From: Chengkuizengella axinellae
GTDB taxonomy: Bacteria; Bacillota; Bacilli; Paenibacillales; KCTC-33759
DNA: 64,000 nt
Reading direction: 5' to 3'
Assembly (NCBI RefSeq): GCF_030730905.1
Contig: NZ_JAVAMP010000002.1
Span: forward strand, 248,001 to 312,000
Positions 54,001-61,875 of this stretch are shown one piece after another; position 1 is the stretch's first letter, and every line of letters begins with the position of its first letter. The translations under genes and the position numbers were made by a program. The notes under the pieces were generated by a model. That model searched no databases and was not told where the DNA came from. It saw only the letters and a program-made list of their open reading frames with translations.

Positions 54001-54033
54001 GACGACATCTCCGAAAATCCCGATAGGGGATTT
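54001..54033 (+). repeat. Dispersed hairpin motif, copy C
   Basis: GACGACATCTCCGA followed by AAATCCC-GATAG-GGGATTT, a 7-bp perfect stem. Compared with copy B both stem arms differ together, while the 5' sequence and GATA loop are kept. About 40 bases before the dnaD start. Confidence 0.65.
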
Positions 54034-54071
54034 AGTTTCAATGACTAATATGATAAGGAGGAACTTTCTAT

Positions 54072-54743
54072 ATGATACATGATAATTCACAGCTAACAAA
54101 AGGAATCCAGCTAGGTCTTGAAGCTGGAACAGTAGATGTTCCTTATTTATTATTAAAATATTATAAACATTTAAACCTTTCTGAAGCAGAAGTAATGATG
54201 ATGATCCATATTATTTCTTTTAAAGAAAAGGAGAAAAAAGAATTCCCTACTTTAGAGGAGATTCAATTTAGAATGAGCGTGCCTCCTGATCAAGTTATTC
54301 ATTTTATGCAAAAAATGATGAAGGATGGGTTCATTCTTATAGATGAAAAGATAGACCCGATAACAGGTGTACAATCCGAGTGTTATAATTTGCAGCCCCT
54401 TATGGAAAAGTTAATTGGCAGTTACGTTGATGATATGTTATTGTCTGAATCATCCTCGGAGTTAGACCCAATTGAAAGTAGCACTGAAATGAATCTCTTT
54501 TCTATATTTGAACAAGAATTTGCCAGACCTCTATCCCCTATGGAGCTTGAAACCATATCCGGCTGGATTGATCATGATCAATATAAAGAAGAACTTATTT
54601 TGGCTGCATTAAAAGAGGCAGTATTTGCAGGTAAAGTTCACTTTCGTTATATAGATCGTATTTTGTTGGATTGGAGTCGAAATCGTGTTTTTACAGCGGA
54701 TCAAGCAAAGGAGTATTCACAAAGGTTTAGAGGTGCAAGATAG
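54072..54743 (+). CDS. dnaD: DNA replication initiation protein DnaD
   Basis: 223 residues. N-terminal winged helix (about 20-100, VDVPYLLLKYYKHLNLSEAE, FPTLEEIQFRMSVPPDQVIH) and C-terminal DnaD domain (about 137-215, FEQEFARPLSPMELETISGW, HFRYIDRILLDW). Works with DnaB and DnaI in loading helicase in this group. AAGGAGG upstream. nth, which follows dnaD in B. subtilis, is not here. Confidence 0.93.
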   Translation: MIHDNSQLTKGIQLGLEAGTVDVPYLLLKYYKHLNLSEAEVMMMIHIISFKEKEKKEFPTLEEIQFRMSVPPDQVIHFMQKMMKDGFILIDEKIDPITGVQSECYNLQPLMEKLIGSYVDDMLLSESSSELDPIESSTEMNLFSIFEQEFARPLSPMELETISGWIDHDQYKEELILAALKEAVFAGKVHFRYIDRILLDWSRNRVFTADQAKEYSQRFRGAR

Positions 54744-54762
54744 TTGCAAAGACTCATAATAT

Positions 54763-54807
54763 AAAGCTATTGATCGTGTTTAAATACTACGATGAATAGC
54801 TTTTTTT
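54763..54807 (+). terminator. Terminator of dnaD
   Basis: AAAGCTATT (54763-54771) with AATAGCTTT (54795-54803), extended by ATCGT/ACGAT, then T5 or more. Confidence 0.88.
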
Positions 54808-54928
54808 GCAGTCGTCTAATACCTCCTACTAGAGTTGTAGTTAATCATACTGCTTTATTTTGATGTCAAGTTTTTAAACGATCTATATAATTATATTTAT
54901 AAATACACATTAGGGGAGATGAAATAAA

Positions 54929-55288
54929 TGATACAAAATATTTATGAAACACATTTAGAGGTGAAGGATTTAGATAAAAGCATAGTTTTTTTTGAAAAAA
55001 TTGGATTGAAGTTAGCTCATAAAATTTCAAGCAGAAAAGTAGCCTTCTTTTTTTATAGGAGATAAAGAGCAGATGTTGGGCATATGGGAAGTTCCAGAAG
55101 ATCGGGAAGTGAGTAAAAGACACTTTGCTTTTGGAGTTGAGTTAGATGATCTAAAAAACTCTATAAAATGGTTAAAGGGTAAAGGAATAGAAGTGAAAAA
55201 AGCTTTTCGTGAAAAAGAACCTATTGAACCATTCGATAAAATTTTGTATTTAAGTGAATGGGATGAACTAACAAATGATTCAGCATAA
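54929..55288 (+). pseudogene. Broken glyoxalase/VOC-family gene
   Basis: The ATG at 54929, with GGGGAGATG upstream, opens NIYETHLEVKDLDKSIVFFEK, a VOC N-terminus, but stops after 45 codons. A run of seven T (55048-55054) marks the break: with six T the reading continues FFIGDKEQMLGIWEVPED and KRHFAFGVELDDLKNSI. The tail KILYLSEWDELTND lacks the usual second metal-ligand segment with DPDG, so an internal part also seems lost. Either a decaying gene or, for the T run alone, a sequencing error. Confidence 0.75.
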
Positions 55289-55303
55289 ATGGAATTTAAA
55301 TGC

Positions 55304-55329
55304 ACTCTTGCCTAGTTGTTGCATATAAT
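55304..55329 (+). promoter_or_regulatory. Possible sigma-K-type sporulation promoter
   Basis: AC (55304-55305), 16 bases, CATATAAT (55322-55329), matching AC-N16/17-CATANNNT of late mother-cell promoters. It is placed 37 bases before the start of the next gene. Confidence 0.45.
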
Positions 55330-55365
55330 ACCATTGTTAAAACGTATCAAAGAGGAAGTGTCTTG

Positions 55366-56091
55366 ATGATGAGAAACAATGGGACAAATCGTGCAATTTA
55401 TTATCGTAAATATAAAAGGCAGCAACCGATGCTTAAATATGTATCTCCAGCAACTATTCAGGGGTATATTGGTAAAAATATTAGAACCTACATTCCGGGA
55501 TATGGGAATGTATGTGCATATGTACGAAGTTTCAATCCATATAACAGAAAGTTTGGATTGGATATACAAACTACTTGTGGAAATTGGCAGCAGATTCAAG
55601 TTGATTATTCTGATATGGTTGGTAAGGGCGATGGAGCTGGTTTTCCTAATCTTATTGGTTTCCAAGGAGTAGAAGAAGGCGTAAACAGTTTAATAGGTCC
55701 ATATTTACCTGCAACAGGAGGTGCTGCCACATATCCGCCAAGAGTAAATCCTTATGAAATTTTAAGCTGTATGAACAATTGGATCAGAATTTCGCTTAAA
55801 GATGGGACTAACATAACAGCGTATTTGAGCTCCTTTAATATGAAACAAGTTGGAGGTTTTGTTTCACATCATACTTATCAAACTATAACTTGTAAAGGAA
55901 AGGTTATAACAAATATAGAGGAAGCGAAGTCTTGTATTAATCAATGGGTGGATATAACACTCCCAAATGGGATTTCTTTATCTTTCTATTTAACAAGTTA
56001 TGATGAAAATTATGTAGGAGGGCAATTAAAAACATCAGAATTGCTTCCTTTATTCAATAAGGTAGAGAATATTGTTTGTTTGGGAAGTTGA
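55366..56091 (+). CDS. Three-repeat protein of unknown function, possible spore-coat component
   Basis: 241 residues from the ATG pair after AGAGGAAG; the frame is open to 55300 without support. Three copies of one beta-rich unit can be aligned: IRTYIPGYGNVCAYVRSFN, IRISLKDGTNITAYLSSFN and VDITLPNGISLSFYLTSYD, each followed after a few residues by GG or G plus a polar strand. Basic N-terminus (YYRKYKRQQ), no signal peptide, several cysteines. The upstream sigma-K-like promoter suggests mother-cell expression, hence a coat or exosporium role. That is inference. Confidence 0.65.
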   Translation: MMRNNGTNRAIYYRKYKRQQPMLKYVSPATIQGYIGKNIRTYIPGYGNVCAYVRSFNPYNRKFGLDIQTTCGNWQQIQVDYSDMVGKGDGAGFPNLIGFQGVEEGVNSLIGPYLPATGGAATYPPRVNPYEILSCMNNWIRISLKDGTNITAYLSSFNMKQVGGFVSHHTYQTITCKGKVITNIEEAKSCINQWVDITLPNGISLSFYLTSYDENYVGGQLKTSELLPLFNKVENIVCLGS

Positions 56092-56115
56092 TTCAGGAGA
56101 TGGTGAGTCACATCC

Positions 56116-56157
56116 TCTAACAAGGACTCAACAACATCTTGAAGAGACCTTGTTAGA
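56116..56157. terminator. Hairpin between convergent genes
   Basis: Perfect 10-bp stem TCTAACAAGG (56116-56125) with CCTTGTTAGA (56148-56157), 22-base loop, A/T-rich sequence to the right. Confidence 0.55.
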
Positions 56158-56163
56158 ATTTAT

Positions 56164-56577
56164 TTAAAATGAAAAGTTTAATTTTTCTAAAAAAGACTGA
56201 GTATCGCCCTCAAAATTAAAAAAAAGAGGTCTATTATTATCAAATACCATCAAATATGGATTTTCCTGTGTAGGAAATATGATGATGACTTCATCTAACA
56301 GCTTGTTTAACCATTGATTTTTTACCAAAATTTCAGGATCAAGTGGGATTTTGATCATATAACCTTCTTTTGGAATCGGTGAAATTCCTACATAAATGCC
56401 TGTTATTCCTTCTAAAAATCGTGAAGCATCCTGATATAAGTTTGAATTAGTATCTACTCTTTTTATCACTTCATTTTTGCTAATATCGAAAATCTCAATT
56501 TGAGGATTTGTTTGAGCAGAAACATGGATGAAAATGAAATGAAATGTAAATAAGCCAATGATTATTATTTTTCTCAC
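56164..56577 (-). CDS. Secreted protein of unknown function
   Basis: 137 residues, GTG start with GAGGTGA upstream on the minus strand. Signal peptide 1-21 ending HVSAQ. The mature part (QIEIFDISKNEVIKRVD, FLEGITGIYVGISPIPKEGY, IKIPLDPEILVKNQWLN, EVIIIFPTQENPYLMVFD) looks like a small conserved secreted domain of Paenibacillus-type bacteria; no function known to me. Confidence 0.72.
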   Translation of the reverse strand: MRKIIIIGLFTFHFIFIHVSAQTNPQIEIFDISKNEVIKRVDTNSNLYQDASRFLEGITGIYVGISPIPKEGYMIKIPLDPEILVKNQWLNKLLDEVIIIFPTQENPYLMVFDNNRPLFFNFEGDTQSFLEKLNFSF

Positions 56578-56652
56578 TATTGAATCACCTCATAGATAGT
56601 ATTCTCCACTCTTTTTATAGAAATGTGTTACTTTTTCATTCTATTTTCGTTT

Positions 56653-57447
56653 TTAAATTTTCAATTTACGATGTACATTTAACCTTTTTACTGACTCTAC
56701 AAGTGATTGAACAGTTTTGACTTCGATTACAACTGAAAGGCCGTTTTCTTTTGCAAAGTCTAGCCTTTCATCTATAGGAATGGAGCCGGAATATAACGTT
56801 TGGTGATCGGAGACACCGTTATAGTCATGTAGGTGCATATGTTTAATTTGATCTTTAAACTGCATTAATACTGGCTTTTCGTTGTAGTCCGTTTTAGCAT
56901 CATGTCCTGTATCCCACGTAAGGGCGAATGGATCTGAAATGGCTAATTGTTTTAAAGCTTTTTGAATAAATGGAAGTTGAAAATTGCATGTGTTTTCTAT
57001 ACATACAATAACACCCATAGAATTTGCATCATTATATAGTTGTGAAAATGATTCTGTTAACAGGTGCAGAAACTGAGATTCGTATTCTTCATTAATCCAC
57101 TTTTTAGTGTTGGGTAAAGTAAAATAAATGCCTTTATTTAAGTGCATATTGAGTATTTTAATTTCTGAAATGTGCGCCCATTTAATTATTTCCAAACATC
57201 GTTTCAAATGTCCTTCTCGAATAGAGGGTTGGAATGATGTTAAATCTAATTCTTCGGGAAGATGTATTGTGAAATCTATTTCATATTTCTTTTTTAATTG
57301 TTTTAAGTACTTAGGGTGTAAATTTTCTGGTATACAAAAAGGGAGATTCATATTTAATTCTATAAAGTTAAGACCAAGTTTTTTACATAATTTTATATTT
57401 CCTTCTAAACTTTTTAATTCGATTAAGGTAGGCATACCATATTTCAA
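56653..57447 (-). CDS. Sugar phosphate isomerase/epimerase-like TIM barrel
   Basis: 264 residues from the TTG 9 bases after GAGGAG on the minus strand; an earlier in-frame TTG touches the ribosome site. AP-endonuclease-2/xylose-isomerase-like barrel: LGLNFIELNMNLPF, IDFTIHLPEELDLTS, ILNMHLNKGIYF, GVIVCIENTCNFQ, LTWDTGHDAKTD and KHMHLHDYNG supply the metal-binding Glu, Asp and His. The substrate is unknown. It is downstream of the kinase-like gene by about 30 bases, likely one operon. Confidence 0.82.
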   Translation of the reverse strand: MKYGMPTLIELKSLEGNIKLCKKLGLNFIELNMNLPFCIPENLHPKYLKQLKKKYEIDFTIHLPEELDLTSFQPSIREGHLKRCLEIIKWAHISEIKILNMHLNKGIYFTLPNTKKWINEEYESQFLHLLTESFSQLYNDANSMGVIVCIENTCNFQLPFIQKALKQLAISDPFALTWDTGHDAKTDYNEKPVLMQFKDQIKHMHLHDYNGVSDHQTLYSGSIPIDERLDFAKENGLSVVIEVKTVQSLVESVKRLNVHRKLKI

Positions 57448-57476
57448 AATGAACAACTCCTCTCGTTGTGTTCTAT

Positions 57477-58391
57477 TTACTCTATCAAATTTTTAATGTT
57501 TGTGATCATGCCTTTAATCCAGTTTTCTGATCCTGTTATTACACTTCTTCCATAATCAAGAACCCATGTGATGCTGTGAATATACCAACATAATCCTCCT
57601 AATTGTACATTCCTATATAACTCAGTTAAGGAATAGTTTCTCTCTTTTATTTCATTGTAATAAGCTTGAAGAATAGAATCAGGGCAGAAATGTAGATGTT
57701 TTGCTTCTTTTATTAGACCGTATAAGTCTCCAAGGTGATTGCTTATATATGCGTTGCTCCAGTCGATTACTTTTATTTGCTCATCTGCGACAATTAGGTT
57801 TTTAGGGTAATAATCATTATGAATGAGTGTTGGTGTAGATTCATGGTACAAATTTTTGATTTGTTTCGGAAATATCTCTGTAAGTTTATTTATCACTTGT
57901 TTTTCATGATTGGAAAAGAATGAATGCTGCTTTAAATATAAGAGTTCTTCGATGAACGTGTTTTCACTAATTGAATAATGTTGTAGTCTATCATTTGATA
58001 AATAGCCTTTTTGAATATTTTTGGAGGCTTGATCGTGCAGCTTTGCTAATTTTTGTGAAGCAAGCATATAGTATCGCTCCAGTGGTTTATGTTCTAATGT
58101 GTTTTTACCGATATCCTCCATAATCGTAAAGGTGCCTTGATCAGATTTAAAGTTTTCGTTAATTATTGGTCTTTCGATTTTAAGAGGAGCAAGTAGGTTG
58201 TTGTAAATATCTGTTTCTCTAATCATATTGCCACCTGACCACTTTGCAATCATCGTTTTTCCAGATGTTAATGTAATTCGATGTACATTTGATAATGACC
58301 ACTCTCTTAAAACTTCCCATTTTACTACATCGTTTAGTATGTCAAACTGTATTGATTTCCACTTGTATGGCTTTTCGATTATCAATTTCAT
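57477..58391 (-). CDS. APH-type phosphotransferase
   Basis: 304 residues. Aminoglycoside phosphotransferase/choline kinase-like fold: nucleotide region with MIAKWSGG, the catalytic loop TLIHNDYYPKNLIV and metal-binding VIDWSNAYISNHLGDLYGLI. Cytoplasmic. It could phosphorylate a small metabolite, a sugar or an antibiotic; the isomerase behind it favours a sugar-like substrate. No resistance role can be claimed. Confidence 0.8.
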   Translation of the reverse strand: MKLIIEKPYKWKSIQFDILNDVVKWEVLREWSLSNVHRITLTSGKTMIAKWSGGNMIRETDIYNNLLAPLKIERPIINENFKSDQGTFTIMEDIGKNTLEHKPLERYYMLASQKLAKLHDQASKNIQKGYLSNDRLQHYSISENTFIEELLYLKQHSFFSNHEKQVINKLTEIFPKQIKNLYHESTPTLIHNDYYPKNLIVADEQIKVIDWSNAYISNHLGDLYGLIKEAKHLHFCPDSILQAYYNEIKERNYSLTELYRNVQLGGLCWYIHSITWVLDYGRSVITGSENWIKGMITNIKNLIE

Positions 58392-58555
58392 CGCACTCCT
58401 TTATTAAGTATGTTCCTTATTATAGTGGGAAAATAAGAAAATAATAGACTTATAATTTATAATTTGTTATAATGAAAATTGAACTCTATATAAAAACAAT
58501 AAATGACAAGTAGCCCGAATGGAAATTTTGGCTGCTTTTTTTAATAGGTGATAGT

Positions 58556-59236
58556 ATGTTTGATCATGAGGTTATAAATTCTTATTTACCTGATTTAAAA
58601 AGATATTGCATCTCTATTGCCGGCACTCCGTGGGATGGAGAAGATCTTTATCAGGACACATTGATAAAGATGCTCCATCATCAGACAACACTACGTAATC
58701 ACTCAAACCCCAAAGGTTACCTTTTCAAATCAGCAACAAATCAGTGGAGAGATATGCTAAGGAAAAATAAGCATTGGAAAAATGTCAGCAGTTTAGAAGA
58801 AGAAATCGCATCAATAGACCCCCACACAGTAGATTTGAATTTACTTGAAACCATTGAAGTTCTTGTAACCTATCTCCCTTTGTCTCAAGCCTCCATTATT
58901 TTATTAATTGATTACTTTGGTTTTACAGCAAAAGAAGTTTCTGAATTGTTAGAAATCACAACAGGTGCAGTGAAAGCCACACTCCATAGAGGAAGAAAAT
59001 CAATCCAAAAAATAAAAGATACAACTGTGAAACAAGAAAAACATGACTCCATGACTACTCTTATTAAACGTTTACTCCATTCGCTACAAAACAATGATTT
59101 TCGAACAGTGATATCAACCTATCATCTGTTAGTTTCTAGAGGTATTATGGTTGACAAGGATGATGAATGGTTTTATTTTGAATTACAAGACCCTGATGGA
59201 AATCTATTGAGTATAATCGAAAAAATAAATAAATAG
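58556..59236 (+). CDS. ECF-like sigma factor with unusual C-terminal tail
   Basis: 226 residues. Region 2 (about 8-75: LKRYCISIAGTPWDGEDLYQDTLIKML, NPKGYLFKSATNQWRDMLRKN) and region 4 (about 95-155: LETIEVLVTYLPLSQASIILL, FGFTAKEVSELLEITTGAVKATLHRGRKSI). The last 60 residues begin like a SnoaL-type extension (RLLHSLQNNDFRTVISTYH) but end YFELQDPDGNLLSIIEK, the metal-ligand strand of VOC proteins. Two VOC genes follow. No anti-sigma gene is adjacent. Confidence 0.82.
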   Translation: MFDHEVINSYLPDLKRYCISIAGTPWDGEDLYQDTLIKMLHHQTTLRNHSNPKGYLFKSATNQWRDMLRKNKHWKNVSSLEEEIASIDPHTVDLNLLETIEVLVTYLPLSQASIILLIDYFGFTAKEVSELLEITTGAVKATLHRGRKSIQKIKDTTVKQEKHDSMTTLIKRLLHSLQNNDFRTVISTYHLLVSRGIMVDKDDEWFYFELQDPDGNLLSIIEKINK

Positions 59237-59319
59237 TGTAATTTAAGCGTATCTTTTTTATGCTTCTGGACGTTAATTGTATAAGAATAAAAAATATATG
59301 AAAAAGGAGTCATTTAAAT

Positions 59320-59685
59320 ATGAATTTAGTAAAAAGAATTGACACTGTTTTCGTACCAGTAACCGATTTAAAGAAATCAGAGGCGTGGTATATGGAGGTC
59401 TTTTCATTTGAAGAAGCGGTTTTTCGAAGTAGTGACGGAAATTATGTAGGATTTCGTTTTGAAGGTCATGGAGAACCTAAAACGGCATTAACGCTTTATA
59501 AAGCAGATGAAGTCCCTACATTAAAACATATGGCTTTTAATTTTTATACTGAGGATGTAGATGCTTTACATACAAAGCTGAAGGAAACAGGTGTAGAAGT
59601 AACTGAAATTCATGCTGGTGATGGTATGAGATTTTTTGAATTTGTAGATCCTGATGGAAATGAATTAGGAGCGGTTACTTTCTAG
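59320..59685 (+). CDS. VOC (glyoxalase/bleomycin-resistance fold) protein
   Basis: 121 residues, one VOC unit of two beta-alpha-beta modules: RIDTVFVPVTDLKKSEAWYM and KHMAFNFYTEDVDALHTKL, ending FFEFVDPDGNELG with the metal-binding glutamate. AAAGGAG precedes the start. Substrate not predictable. Confidence 0.87.
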   Translation: MNLVKRIDTVFVPVTDLKKSEAWYMEVFSFEEAVFRSSDGNYVGFRFEGHGEPKTALTLYKADEVPTLKHMAFNFYTEDVDALHTKLKETGVEVTEIHAGDGMRFFEFVDPDGNELGAVTF

Positions 59686-59726
59686 GACGAAGATATATAA
59701 TTAGGTTAGAGGAGTGAGTGTTTGTT

Positions 59727-60518
59727 ATGCATTTTTCAAAATTTGATCATTTAACAATACTTATAAAAGAAGAACATCGCCAAGCTAATATTGATTGGTA
59801 TATAAATCTTCTTGGACTTGAACCTAAGTGGGATTCACCTGATAACAAACTTACATGTTTCAAATTACCTTCACAACAGATCATCACCTTGCTTTCTGAG
59901 TATCCTGATTCCTCTGAAACAATAAATGAAGGAGTTAGAGTTTGTTTTATAACACATGATTTGAAAAAAACGAAGTTGTTTGTAGAGCACGAAGGCATTT
60001 TTACATCACAAATATATGTTACTCCTTGGGGAATGAATGCATTTGATTTTTCTGATCTTCAAGGAACGAGACTTACTGTCACATCCATACCAAATCAGCA
60101 AGACAAAAAGATAGACTATAACAGTAAGTTCTCTTCTTTCTTTTTACACATCAATGTTGGAGATTTACGTGATACAAAAGAGTGGTACTCCAATTATTTG
60201 GGGATGATTAGCAGTGAAATCAATCATTCTGAATCTTATGTTTTGATGAGAATGCCTGAAGATAAAGGAACAAGTTTCCCGATTTTTTTCTCAAATTCCA
60301 GTTTTGATAGTCGTATCAACTCATCTAATAAACCTAGTACAGTAGCAATTCGACCATTTTTTCAAATTAGTGGAAAAAGTGAGCTAGAGTATACTCAACA
60401 CTTATTTAATAAACATCAAATTAAAACTAATGAAATACAAGCGTCCTCTGATGACTTTATGAAGTGGTTTGATTTTGAAGATTTATATGGAAATCAGCTT
60501 CATGCCATTTCGTATTAA
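59727..60518 (+). CDS. Two-domain VOC protein
   Basis: 263 residues; the ATG at 59727 is preferred to a GTG at 59718 because of spacing from GAGGAG. Two VOC domains in tandem: FDHLTILIKEEHRQANIDWYINLLG ... NAFDFSDLQGTRLTV and FFLHINVGDLRDTKEWYSNYLG ... KWFDFEDLYGNQLHAI. The usual DPDG is replaced by DLQG/DLYG. 41 bases downstream of the single-domain VOC gene and likely co-transcribed. Confidence 0.82.
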   Translation: MHFSKFDHLTILIKEEHRQANIDWYINLLGLEPKWDSPDNKLTCFKLPSQQIITLLSEYPDSSETINEGVRVCFITHDLKKTKLFVEHEGIFTSQIYVTPWGMNAFDFSDLQGTRLTVTSIPNQQDKKIDYNSKFSSFFLHINVGDLRDTKEWYSNYLGMISSEINHSESYVLMRMPEDKGTSFPIFFSNSSFDSRINSSNKPSTVAIRPFFQISGKSELEYTQHLFNKHQIKTNEIQASSDDFMKWFDFEDLYGNQLHAISY

Positions 60519-60594
60519 TCACCATTTTATAGAATTTTGAAGAACTATATTCACCAAGGGTATCAAAATTTTGTTGGAATTGATAAAAGTAAAG

Positions 60595-60623
60595 AATAAG
60601 GGAGGCAAACTCCCTTATTTTTT
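60595..60623 (+). terminator. Terminator of the VOC genes
   Basis: AATAAGGGA (60595-60603) with TCCCTTATT (60611-60619), T run to 60624. Confidence 0.88.
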
Positions 60624-60882
60624 TGTGCTCCTAGTTTAATATGCAATCTATAGGATGAAACTCTTGAACCGCCAGACTTTAGTTAAGATGTGAGATGGTA
60701 TATAGTAGAACAATAAGCTGTTTATCTAACACTGGTAAAGTAGATATATTCTGCTGTTAGGCAGATCATTTTTTTGTTCTTCTCTTTTTGCGGTGTACCA
60801 ATTTTTTATGTATAAAGATACAGGAAAATCCATTTTTTTATTGAAATATAATATATAGAAAAGATATTTTGGAGGGCACACT
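60624..60882. other. Intergenic region before the MazG-like gene
   Basis: No gene. A 5-bp hairpin TCTGC/GCAGA (60750-60765) precedes a T7 run and may be a weak terminator. Otherwise AT-rich. Confidence 0.4.
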
Positions 60883-61176
60883 TTGAAAGAAAATAGTTCA
60901 TTATTTCAGTTACAGCAATATATTAAGCAATTTGATCATAACATTGAAAACAAAGAGAAGTACTTTATGAAATTAATAGAAGAGGTAGGAGAATTATCTG
61001 AAGTCCTTAGGAAAGATGTAAGAATGAATCAAAGAGGTCACATTAAAGGCACTATAGAGGAAGAGTTAAGTGATGTTTTATATTACGTCATAACATTAGC
61101 GAATGTATATGATATAGATCTTGAAGAAAGTTTTAAGCTCAAGGATGAGTTGAACAAAGTGAAGTGGAACCGATAA
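60883..61176 (+). CDS. MazG-like nucleotide pyrophosphohydrolase
   Basis: 97 residues from a TTG with GGAGGG 6 bases upstream. KLIEEVGELSEVLRKDVR and EEELSDVLYYVITLANVYD give the E-x2-E and E-x2-D ligands of the MazG fold. A second, distinct copy besides the one at 25249. Likely removes aberrant NTPs. Confidence 0.85.
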   Translation: MKENSSLFQLQQYIKQFDHNIENKEKYFMKLIEEVGELSEVLRKDVRMNQRGHIKGTIEEELSDVLYYVITLANVYDIDLEESFKLKDELNKVKWNR

Positions 61177-61219
61177 TATCTCGAAAAAGACAACTATACT
61201 AAAAGTCAGGAGAATTCCA

Positions 61220-61654
61220 ATGAGACCAATTAAAAACTTAACAAAAGCCGCAATTATTCTAAATGATCAAATCTTATGTACGAAAAACGTAGATAAAAAT
61301 GGGGATTACTTTTTACTGCCTAGTGAACTTCAAAAAAATGGGGAACAATTAAGAGTGACTTTAAAGAGGGGATTTACTGCAAAATCTGGTATTGAGATCG
61401 ATGTACTCGACATGGTATACGTAAAAGAATACATGGCAGAAAAATATGATAATCCTGAATGGGAAATAGACACTCATCAAGTGGATTATTATTTTATGTG
61501 TAATTTCAGCAATGATGAAATTAAAAATATATCTGATCTGGGCAAAATAGGCTTAGATGAAAATAAATATATATGGATTAATTTTCATGAATTGGAATCA
61601 GTACGTATTTACCCTGAAGACTTGGTTAGTATATTAAAAAACGGGCATTCATAA
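61220..61654 (+). CDS. Nudix-like protein with degenerate Nudix box
   Basis: 144 residues. The fold pattern fits (AAIILNDQILCTKN, DYFLLPSE, later VDYYFMCNF and WINFHELES), but where the Nudix box should read R-E-x2-E-E-x-G it reads KRGFTAKSG, so the catalytic glutamates are missing. It is probably not a hydrolase; it may bind a nucleotide or be decaying. AGGAG precedes the ATG. Confidence 0.68.
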   Translation: MRPIKNLTKAAIILNDQILCTKNVDKNGDYFLLPSELQKNGEQLRVTLKRGFTAKSGIEIDVLDMVYVKEYMAEKYDNPEWEIDTHQVDYYFMCNFSNDEIKNISDLGKIGLDENKYIWINFHELESVRIYPEDLVSILKNGHS

Positions 61655-61681
61655 ACCAGGGACACATGTTTTTTTTTATTT

Positions 61682-61864
61682 ATGATCATGTTGTGCATGA
61701 TCATATTAATATACTTATTTAGAAAAAAAATTAAAGTTTCTTATTTTCATGTAGAAATGCATACAATTATTTCAATGATCATCTTGATAAGTATATATTT
61801 TTGTTTATTTGTGTTGGGCTCATTATTGACTCCAATCATATCAATTCTTAATCAAATGCAGTGA
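61682..61864 (+). CDS. Possible 60-residue membrane protein
   Basis: Two hydrophobic helices (MIMLCMIILIYLF and TIISMIILISIYFCLFVLGSLL). No clear ribosome site. Its first 23 bases are a perfect 9-bp inverted repeat (61682-61690 with 61696-61704). It may not be a real gene. Confidence 0.3.
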   Translation: MIMLCMIILIYLFRKKIKVSYFHVEMHTIISMIILISIYFCLFVLGSLLTPIISILNQMQ

Positions 61865-61875
61865 GGTAGGTGTCT

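Noticed and set aside
57128-57496. 122-codon frame opposite the TIM-barrel gene
   Set aside because: Antisense to a recognisable family member.
57477-58391. Aminoglycoside resistance gene
   Set aside because: Only the general phosphotransferase fold is visible; nothing points to an antibiotic substrate.
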